Below are positions 57,661 through 64,000 of a DNA stretch of 64,000 bases, one piece after another. This stretch comes from Candidatus Arcticimaribacter forsetii (GTDB lineage: Bacteria; Bacteroidota; Bacteroidia; Flavobacteriales; Flavobacteriaceae): assembly GCF_910589745.1 (NCBI RefSeq), contig NZ_OU342399.1, forward strand, positions 1,240,001 through 1,304,000, given 5' to 3'. Each line of letters starts with the position of its first letter. Positions within the stretch are counted from its first letter, which is position 1. The translations under genes and the position numbers were made by a program. The notes under the pieces were generated by a model. The model was given only the letters and a program-made list of their open reading frames with translations, did no database searches and was not told where the DNA came from.

Positions 57661-58329
57661 ATGATGTTAGAAGTGATCCATGAAAACAAAGACCTAATAG
57701 TAGTAAATAAACAAAGTGGGTTGATCAGCGAGAAAAGTCCATTCGAAAAAATAACCGTAGAGGATCAAGTAAAAAATCATTTAACAAAAGTTAGAAAAAA
57801 CCCGTTCATTGGAATCATTCATCGACTTGATCGAGTTACAAGTGGAGTACTAATTTTTGCAAAGAAAAAAAGTATACTCGTCAACTTCAATAAACTTTTC
57901 AGTACTAAAAAAGTTCAAAAAACCTATCTAGCAATTGTTGAAAAAGAACCCGAAATAAGGAAAGATGAATTGGTTAACTTCTTGTTTAAAAATAATTTAA
58001 AAAAGAAATCTGAAATTAAAAAAGTAAAATCAAAAGAAACCCAAGAAGCTATATTAACATATGAAGTTATTGATAAAAACGAGTTTGGATATTTACTTAA
58101 AATAAAGCCAAAAACAGGTCGTTTTCATCAAATAAGAGCACAACTATCCGATATGGGATGTCCTATAATTGGGGATGAAAAATATGGTGCTAACACAAAA
58201 CACCTGCCTTTATCTATAGGTCTACATTCTTGGAAAATAAACTATAAAGATCCAAAATCAATGGAATTTATAAGCTTTGAAGCACCACTTCCAAAAAACA
58301 AATATTGGAATTTTAATTCCATTAAATAA
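57661..58329 (+). CDS. RluA-family RNA pseudouridine synthase
   Basis: A 222-residue paralogue of the synthase at 9748. It starts MMLEVIHENKDLIVVNKQSG; the second Met (57664) is equally possible. The catalytic HRLDRVTSGVLIFAKK (54-69) holds Asp57. The C-terminal GRFHQIRAQLSDMGCPIIGDEKYG is the RNA-contact motif. A lysine-rich stretch (about 121-140) sits between. The target site is unknown. Confidence 0.88.
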   Translation: MMLEVIHENKDLIVVNKQSGLISEKSPFEKITVEDQVKNHLTKVRKNPFIGIIHRLDRVTSGVLIFAKKKSILVNFNKLFSTKKVQKTYLAIVEKEPEIRKDELVNFLFKNNLKKKSEIKKVKSKETQEAILTYEVIDKNEFGYLLKIKPKTGRFHQIRAQLSDMGCPIIGDEKYGANTKHLPLSIGLHSWKINYKDPKSMEFISFEAPLPKNKYWNFNSIK

Positions 58330-58385
58330 AAGCTAAAAAGCTCCATCGTTAGGAAGTACGGATACTATTCATTTCATTTGTAGTT

Positions 58386-59492
58386 GTGAAAACTAAACTA
58401 CAACCAATTCAAAGACTCTATTTTTTAGATGCCCTGAGAGCATTTGCTATTTTAATGATGCTTCAAGGACATTTTATAAGTGGCATTCTTGATCCCATTT
58501 ATATAAATTCTGACAACTACTTATACTCTTTTTGGCTTTATTGTAGAGGATTTACAGGGCCTGTTTTTTTTACGGTTACTGGATGGGTTGTTTATTTCTT
58601 ACTTCTTAAAAATCCAATTCAAGGTTTTCATAATCCTAGAATAAAAAAAGGATTGAAACGAGGGATTGAATTAATCCTGTGGGGATATCTTTTGAGATTA
58701 AATTTGCCAATGTTGATTCAGGGAAAGCTGAACCATTCTTTTTTAATGCCAGATGTACTTCAAATCATAGGCTTAGGATTGATATTCACTGTAACATCGT
58801 ATGCTTTGTTTAGTTATTTGAAAAAGGGAGTTGCTTTATTTTTTTTAGGAATAACACTGATTATTTTCTTTACACAACCCCTTTATGTAGATATAAAATT
58901 TGATCACCTTAGCCCTTTCCTTGCGGCATATTTAACTAAAGCAAATGGAGGAGTTTTTTATATTTTCCCTTGGTTAGGATATGTAAGTTTTGGAGCTTTT
59001 ATAGCGGTTTTATTTGGGAATGAACCTAAGCATTTTTTTTATAAAAGTTTGTGTTTTGCAATTTTTGGATTTCTTCTAATTAAAAAATCTTCTGATTTAT
59101 TTATTTGGGTTTATGAACAGACAAATTGGTTGTTATTGAACAAGGTTGCATACAATAATTTCCTTTTTATTAGACTGGGCGATGTCTTTATTCTAATTGC
59201 AATTTTCATGTCACTAAACCTCATTTTCTCCAAAGGTTTTTGGGTTTGGATCGGACAAAAAACATTGACAATATACATCGTACACTATTTTATATTGTAC
59301 GGCAGCCTTTATGGTATTGGAATTTATAAATACTATAAATATTCAGGCACAATAACCGAGAGTACTATTAGCGCTATCTTGTTTACCATAACTTGTTTAT
59401 TTATAACATTTTATATACACAAGTATAGAAGTAGATTATTTTTTATACTTTGGAGTAAATTAAATCTAAAGCAAAAACCTCCGTATAATTAG
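58386..59492 (+). CDS. DUF1624 / heparan-alpha-glucosaminide acetyltransferase-like membrane protein
   Basis: A 368-residue membrane protein with about ten hydrophobic helices and a GTG start at 58386. The motifs RLYFLDALRAFAILMMLQGHF and FFTVTGWVVYFLL near the N-terminus match the DUF1624/HGSNAT-like family of transmembrane acyltransferases. The conserved His in MMLQGHF is the likely acyl-transfer residue by analogy. A cytoplasmic C-terminal KYRSRLF tail is present. It lies 56 bp after the RluA gene and 5 bp before the ThuA gene. Substrate unknown. Confidence 0.8.
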   Translation: MKTKLQPIQRLYFLDALRAFAILMMLQGHFISGILDPIYINSDNYLYSFWLYCRGFTGPVFFTVTGWVVYFLLLKNPIQGFHNPRIKKGLKRGIELILWGYLLRLNLPMLIQGKLNHSFLMPDVLQIIGLGLIFTVTSYALFSYLKKGVALFFLGITLIIFFTQPLYVDIKFDHLSPFLAAYLTKANGGVFYIFPWLGYVSFGAFIAVLFGNEPKHFFYKSLCFAIFGFLLIKKSSDLFIWVYEQTNWLLLNKVAYNNFLFIRLGDVFILIAIFMSLNLIFSKGFWVWIGQKTLTIYIVHYFILYGSLYGIGIYKYYKYSGTITESTISAILFTITCLFITFYIHKYRSRLFFILWSKLNLKQKPPYN

Positions 59493-59497
59493 CTTTT

Positions 59498-60352
59498 ATG
59501 AAAAAAAGATATTTTGCAATAATTGTAATCATAGTATTCTATTTCATTGCAAGAATGCAACTATCTAAGACCATAAAAGAAACAAATAATTCTCCCTTTG
59601 TAGAATTAAATCTTGATACACTGAATTTAAATATTTTAGTTTACTCGAAAGCAAACGGATGGTATCATGAAGAAGCAATTCCAGCTGCAAAAGAAATGCT
59701 TTCATCCCTCGCTAAAGAGAACAATTGGGTCATTACTTTCCTAGATGATGCTTCAATTTACAATTCGAACCAACTCAAACTTTTTGATATTGTTTTATGG
59801 AATAACGTTACTGGATCTACACTTAATGAAGAGCAACGTCTTAATTTCAAAAAATACATCGAACAAGGAGGTAGCTTTATAGGTATTCATGGCTCTGGTG
59901 ATAATTCCGGAACTTGGGATTGGTATTATGATGAAGTTATTAACGCTCGTTTTTCACATCATCCTATGGTTCCGCAATATCAAATAGGTGTTTTAAATAA
60001 AGAATGCCCTCCCGGCTTTCCAAAATGCGACACACTTATTAGTCAATGGAATCAAGAAGAAGAATGGTATGTGTTTTATGAAAGTCCTAGAAAAAAAGGT
60101 GCTAAAATCCTTTATACCCTCGATGAAACAAATTTAGTTATGAGCGGTGTTTTGGAAGATGGAACCTTAGCAGATAAAGACTTTGGAATGGCTGAAGATC
60201 ATCCAATAGTATGGTATAACTGCATAAAAAAAGGGAAGGTATTTTACTCTGCATTGGGTCATAAATCAGAATATTACCAAAATTTACACTACAAACAACT
60301 TTTAAAAGAAGTTATAAATTGGGCTGGAAATCCTGCAATAAAATGTGAATAA
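59498..60352 (+). CDS. ThuA-like domain protein (secreted or membrane-anchored)
   Basis: A 284-residue protein with an N-terminal membrane segment (YFAIIVIIVFYFIA) and a ThuA-like trehalose-utilisation domain. KANGWYHEEAIPAAKEMLSSL and KYIEQGGSFIGIHGSGDNSGTWDWYYDEVINARFSHHP are its signature, with GKVFYSALGHKSEYY at the end. ThuA domains are often fused to sugar-binding or oxidoreductase proteins, and their reaction is poorly defined. The stop codon overlaps the start of the next gene by one base, so they are coupled. Confidence 0.85.
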   Translation: MKKRYFAIIVIIVFYFIARMQLSKTIKETNNSPFVELNLDTLNLNILVYSKANGWYHEEAIPAAKEMLSSLAKENNWVITFLDDASIYNSNQLKLFDIVLWNNVTGSTLNEEQRLNFKKYIEQGGSFIGIHGSGDNSGTWDWYYDEVINARFSHHPMVPQYQIGVLNKECPPGFPKCDTLISQWNQEEEWYVFYESPRKKGAKILYTLDETNLVMSGVLEDGTLADKDFGMAEDHPIVWYNCIKKGKVFYSALGHKSEYYQNLHYKQLLKEVINWAGNPAIKCE

Positions 60353-61248
60353 TGAACGTATTGAGAACCCCTGAAACTGCATTTGAAAATCTTAAAGATT
60401 ATTCATTTAAAGCTAACTATCATCAAATAAATTCTGAATTAAGAATGCATTATTTAGATGAAGGAAATCCAGATGGCCCAATTATTTTACTTCTCCACGG
60501 AGAACCAAGTTGGTCTTATTTATATAGAACAATGATTCCGACTTTAGTACATTCTGGATTCCGAGTTATTGCACCTGATTTAATTGGTTTTGGAAAATCA
60601 GATAAACCATCGGAACAAACCGATTATAGCTATGCAAGTCATATAAAATGGACACATGCTTTATTAGATCATCTAGAATTAAAAAACATAAATATCTTTA
60701 TTCAAGATTGGGGTGGTCTCATTGGTTTACGCTTATTGACTGCAAACCCTAATAATTTCACATCTGTAGTTGCGGGAAACACAATGCTTCCTACAGGAAG
60801 CGTAAGCCCACCTCAGGCATTTTTAGATTGGCAAAACTTTGCAGCTAATAGTCCAGAATTTGATGTAGCAACTGTTATTCAAATGGCAACAACAACAGAT
60901 TTATCCAAGGAGGTATTAGCAGCATACAATGCGCCGTTTCCCGATGATAGTTTCAAAGCAGGTGCCAGAGTTTTTCCAGCACTGGTTCCCACCACTGAAC
61001 AAAATCCTGAATGTGAAAACAACAAAAATGCATGGAAAATATTGACCCAATGGAAAAAACCTTTTTTAACACTTTTTAGTGATCAAGATCCCATCACTAA
61101 GGGTGGAGATAAAGTATTTCAGAAACTGGTGCCGGGAACTAAAGACCAGGAACATAAAACCATCAAAGGTGGGCATTTTCTACAAGAAGATGCGGGACCA
61201 GAAATAGCAGAACTCATGGTCAAGTTCTATAAAAAAAATAAAATCTAA
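60352..61248 (+). CDS. Haloalkane dehalogenase-like alpha/beta hydrolase (HLD subfamily I type)
   Basis: A 298-residue alpha/beta hydrolase. The nucleophile is Asp119 in IQDWGGLIGLRL, with Trp120 adjacent, the halide-stabilising position in DhlA-like enzymes. LLHGEPSWSYLYRTMIP (48-64) holds the second oxyanion region. The catalytic acid is Asp246 in FSDQDPITKGGD and the base is His275 in KGGHFLQEDAGPEIAE. The acid after strand 7 is the HLD-I arrangement. It probably hydrolyses a C-X bond, but close relatives include epoxide hydrolase-like proteins. It is translationally coupled to ThuA. Confidence 0.83.
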   Translation: MNVLRTPETAFENLKDYSFKANYHQINSELRMHYLDEGNPDGPIILLLHGEPSWSYLYRTMIPTLVHSGFRVIAPDLIGFGKSDKPSEQTDYSYASHIKWTHALLDHLELKNINIFIQDWGGLIGLRLLTANPNNFTSVVAGNTMLPTGSVSPPQAFLDWQNFAANSPEFDVATVIQMATTTDLSKEVLAAYNAPFPDDSFKAGARVFPALVPTTEQNPECENNKNAWKILTQWKKPFLTLFSDQDPITKGGDKVFQKLVPGTKDQEHKTIKGGHFLQEDAGPEIAELMVKFYKKNKI

Positions 61249-61258
61249 AAGATTTATT

Positions 61259-62662
61259 TTAGATATGTAGCGGGCGATTTTCAGTTGCAGCTAGTGCCGC
61301 TTCCTTAACTGCTTCAGCATATGTTGGATGCGCATGACTCATACGAGCAATATCCTCTGCTGAGGCTCTAAATTCCATTGCAGTGACTGCCTCAGAAATT
61401 AAATCAGCAACTCGAGCACCAACCATATGTACACCTAACACTTCGTCTGTTGCTGCATCAGCTAGAATTTTAACAAAACCATCGGTATCCATACTTGCCC
61501 GTGCACGACCTAAAGCTCGCATAGGGAATTGTCCACTTTTATATTGAACACCTGCTTCCTTAAGTTGTTCTTCAGTTTTTCCAACAGATGCAACTTCTGG
61601 CCATGTATAAATTACATTAGGTATTAAGTTATAATCAATATGTGGTTTCTGACCTGCTAAAAATTCAGCAACTAACACACCTTCTTCTTCAGCTTTATGA
61701 GCAAGCATAGTTCCTCGAACTACATCACCAATAGCATAAATATTAGAAGCTGTTGTTTGCAAATGATCATTTACTTCTACTTGTCCGCGTTCATTTAATT
61801 GAACTCTAGCAGCTTCTGCATTTAGACCAGCAGTGTATGGTTTTCTACCCACAGAAACTAGGCAATAATCTCCTTCAAAAGAAACTTCTGCTCCTTTTTT
61901 GTCTGTTGCAGTAATTTGAACTGTATCACCAGTTCGTTCAACCTTATTTACTCCATGAGATAAATAAAATTTAACTCCTTGTTTTTTCAAAACTTTTGTC
62001 AATTCACGAGAGCAAGCACTATCCATTGCAGGTGTAATTCGATCTGCATATTCAATTACGGAAACTTCAGCACCTAACCTTTTATATACTTGTCCTAACT
62101 CAAGGCCAATTACTCCCCCTCCAATAACAACAAGGTGTTTAGGGATTTCTTTAAGCTCTAATGCTTCTGTAGAAGTAATAACTCGTTCTTTATCTATTGT
62201 AATAAAAGGTAGAGAGCCTGGCTTAGAACCTGTTGCAATTATCGTGTTCTTTGCTTCTATTGTTTCTTTGTTCTCACCATCTACTAGAATATGGGTATCA
62301 TCCACAAAACTTCCTAAACCTTGGAAAACTGTAATCTTATTTTTATCCATTAAAAACTCGATTCCTTTCGTAGTTTGCTCAACAACTGAACGTTTACGCC
62401 CAATCATTTTTTCAAAGTTTATGTTTATGTCTCCAGGAATTTCAATCCCATGGGTATCGAAATGCTTAATAGCGTCTTCATAATGATGTGAAGAATCTAG
62501 AAGTGTTTTAGAAGGTATACATCCAACATTTAAACAGGTACCTCCAAGGGTACTATACTTTTCTATTAAAGCTGTTTTCATTCCTAACTGTGCACAACGA
62601 ATTGCAGCTACATAACCACCTGGTCCTGATCCAATTACAGCAACATCAAATTTACTCATCAT
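61259..62662 (-). CDS. lpdA: Dihydrolipoyl dehydrogenase (E3)
   Basis: A 467-residue FAD flavoprotein, E3 of 2-oxo-acid dehydrogenase complexes. The FAD motif is VAVIGSGPGGYVAAIRCAQLG (about 7-27). The redox disulfide is in GGTCLNVGCIPSKTLLDSS, and the NAD motif is LVVIGGGVIGLELGQVYKRLG. The C-terminal His-Glu dyad lies in SHAHPTYAEAVKEAALAA. Starts at 62662 and 62659 are equally possible (MMSKFDV). It is monocistronic and convergent with the dehalogenase. No partner E1 or E2 gene is in the window. Confidence 0.97.
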   Translation of the reverse strand: MMSKFDVAVIGSGPGGYVAAIRCAQLGMKTALIEKYSTLGGTCLNVGCIPSKTLLDSSHHYEDAIKHFDTHGIEIPGDININFEKMIGRKRSVVEQTTKGIEFLMDKNKITVFQGLGSFVDDTHILVDGENKETIEAKNTIIATGSKPGSLPFITIDKERVITSTEALELKEIPKHLVVIGGGVIGLELGQVYKRLGAEVSVIEYADRITPAMDSACSRELTKVLKKQGVKFYLSHGVNKVERTGDTVQITATDKKGAEVSFEGDYCLVSVGRKPYTAGLNAEAARVQLNERGQVEVNDHLQTTASNIYAIGDVVRGTMLAHKAEEEGVLVAEFLAGQKPHIDYNLIPNVIYTWPEVASVGKTEEQLKEAGVQYKSGQFPMRALGRARASMDTDGFVKILADAATDEVLGVHMVGARVADLISEAVTAMEFRASAEDIARMSHAHPTYAEAVKEAALAATENRPLHI

Positions 62663-62974
62663 TTATTTTTTAAAAATTGCAATGCAAAAATACAAATGTT
62701 TCTCTCACTACCCTAGTATTTGATTTTTGTTCTTTTAAAAAAAATGTTAAATAATTTATTTATCAATTAAATCATAGAATTTGATGAACATTTCTTCAAA
62801 CCTAAATCTTTATTTATGAAATCATTTATTTTGTTCTTTGCAATAATACATAGTGCGATAAGCCTTGAATTCTTCCAACTCTAAAACCTGTATGGAGTAG
62901 CTATGAAATTAGTTTGACAATTCAGTTTTAGTAAGCTATAAAAAAGTTGTATTATTACATTTAATATATTTTTA
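62663..62974. promoter_or_regulatory. Divergent lpdA / nhaC promoter region
   Basis: A 312-bp AT-rich gap. For lpdA, a minus-strand -7 box TATTTTTG is at 62692-62685, 22 bp before its ATG. For nhaC, TTGACA (62914-62919) and TATAAA (62937-62942) are 17 bp apart, an unexpectedly E. coli-like sigma-70 pattern. A 22-codon plus-strand ORF (62816-62884) encodes a signal-peptide-like hydrophobic segment and is probably not a gene. No RNA gene was recognised. Confidence 0.45.
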
Positions 62975-64000
62975 ATGCAACAAGAAAATCAATCTTCTAT
63001 TACTCTCAGGGGTGCTTTGATCCCGGTAATTATTTTAGTTCTTCTATTATCGTTTAATGTAACCATCTTCGGGGATGATGCTCTTGGGGGTTCCAATCAA
63101 TTCATATTATTAATTGGTGCAGCTGTGGCAGCTATTGTTGGTTTTAAAAATAAAATAACCTACGAATCTATGCTGGATGCAATTGGTTCAAACTTAAAAT
63201 CAACAACGGGTGCGATATTAATTTTGTTGTTTGTTGGAGCTCTAGCTGGAACCTGGTTATTAAGTGGAATTATACCTGCAATGATCTATTATGGATTACA
63301 AATCTTACATCCAAGTATATTTTTACCAGCCTGTATCATTATCTGTGCTATAATCTCGATAGCAACAGGGAGTAGTTGGACTACATCTGCAACTGTTGGA
63401 ATAGCGTTAATTGGAATTGGACGCGCTTTAGAAATCCCTGTTGGAATGGTAGCAGGGGCTGTAATATCTGGAGCCTATTTTGGAGATAAATTATCTCCAT
63501 TAAGTGATACAACTAATCTAGCTCCTGCTATGGCTGGATCAGATTTATTTACTCACATTAAATATATGACTCACACTACAATACCAAGTATTGTAATTAC
63601 AATGGTTGTTTTTTTAATTCTTGGATTCTTTCAAAACACTTCAGGAGCAGCAGATACAGATGTTTTACTAACGAGCATTAAAGAGCGTTTCACTATAAAT
63701 TTAGGCTTATTTATTGTTCCCATATTGGTTATTGTTTTAATCATAAAAAAAACACCTCCTCTAGCAGCACTACTTGCGGGGACTCTTTTGGGAGGTATTT
63801 TTGCTTTAATTTTTCAACCTGATATTGTGACTAAGATTGCAGGTTCAGAAACCTTAACTATAAGCAGTGGTTATCAAGGGGTCATGAATGCGATTACCAG
63901 TGATATAAGCATCACTACAAACAATGAGTTATTGAATGACTTATTTAGCTCGGGCGGAATGAAAGGAATGCTAGGAACTATATGGCTGATTATTTGTGCT
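62975..64000 (+). CDS. nhaC: NhaC family Na+/H+ antiporter, N-terminal part (cut by window edge)
   Basis: The ATG at 62975 opens a frame of 342 codons that runs off the right edge. The protein begins MQQENQSSITLRGALIPVI and shows hydrophobic helices with the family blocks ATGSSWTTSATVGIALIGIG and AYFGDKLSPLSDTTNLAPAM. These are the conserved NhaC (IT superfamily) motifs for sodium/proton exchange. An NhaC-type symporter of malate/lactate is an alternative. The antiporter role suits a marine bacterium. The C-terminal part is not visible. Confidence 0.9.
   Translation, partial: MQQENQSSITLRGALIPVIILVLLLSFNVTIFGDDALGGSNQFILLIGAAVAAIVGFKNKITYESMLDAIGSNLKSTTGAILILLFVGALAGTWLLSGIIPAMIYYGLQILHPSIFLPACIIICAIISIATGSSWTTSATVGIALIGIGRALEIPVGMVAGAVISGAYFGDKLSPLSDTTNLAPAMAGSDLFTHIKYMTHTTIPSIVITMVVFLILGFFQNTSGAADTDVLLTSIKERFTINLGLFIVPILVIVLIIKKTPPLAALLAGTLLGGIFALIFQPDIVTKIAGSETLTISSGYQGVMNAITSDISITTNNELLNDLFSSGGMKGMLGTIWLIICA

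Noticed and set aside
62816-62884. 22-codon signal-peptide-like ORF upstream of nhaC
   Set aside because: Too short and ends abruptly; no ribosome signal or downstream domain. It could be a decayed gene start but nothing supports it.

Overview
The window is an AT-rich, gene-dense chromosomal segment from a member of the Bacteroidota, most likely a marine Flavobacteriaceae-like bacterium. Grounds for this are the men, leu, ilv and arg operon structures, an N-succinylornithine-type carbamoyltransferase in place of ornithine carbamoyltransferase, several -7 boxes of the Bacteroidota form TAnnTTTG, and a flavobacterial-looking orphan TPR protein. I saw no rRNA, tRNA, IS element, CRISPR array or phage gene. 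It looks like core-metabolism territory.

Layout. 1-5465 (minus): menaquinone operon menI-menF-menD-menB-menA-menC, running off the left edge. 5812-10425: rlmF, dnaK (minus, with a perfect 19-bp dyad and a sigma-54-like element upstream), panB and an RluA-type pseudouridine synthase. 10388-11959 (minus): TPR-like orphan. 12106-17932 (plus): leuA-leuC-leuD-cimA-like-leuB, closed by a strong terminator, then a GNAT and a DUF2855 protein. 19667-25949 (minus): fatty-acid beta-oxidation set (isomerase, thiolase, FadJ-like fusion, thioesterase II, acyl-CoA dehydrogenase), divergent from a TetR regulator. 26776-32048: alpha/beta hydrolase, DoxX-like protein, SGNH lipoprotein, GapN-like dehydrogenase and an SLC13 transporter. 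32111-37517 (minus): ilvD-ilvB-ilvN-ilvC with a possible attenuator. 38595-42095 (minus): 5-oxoprolinase genes pxpA-pxpB-pxpC behind an Nramp-fold transporter that lacks the metal-binding motifs. 42260-47093 (minus): comM, dsbD, tilS. 47203-56104 (plus): an arginine operon preceded by an unannotated 33-codon Arg-rich leader ORF, then GNAT-argG-argC-proC-argD-argF'-argB-argE-argH. 56203-61248 (plus): esterase, GNAT, RluA, DUF1624 protein, ThuA and haloalkane dehalogenase. 61259-62662 (minus): lpdA. 62975-64000: start of an NhaC-type antiporter, cut by the window edge.

How it fits together. The leu and ilv operons share LeuCDB-type chemistry. The second synthase in the leu operon, a LeuA homologue with a regulatory domain, probably supplies 2-oxobutyrate from pyruvate through citramalate, and ilvA is absent next to ilvC. 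The arginine operon encodes a succinylated route except for a recognised first enzyme. The GNAT at its head is the obvious candidate for that step. The most interesting unexplained signals are the Arg-codon leader ORF, the GNAT, the Nramp-like protein tied to pxpABC, and the dnaK upstream dyad with its sigma-54-like element.
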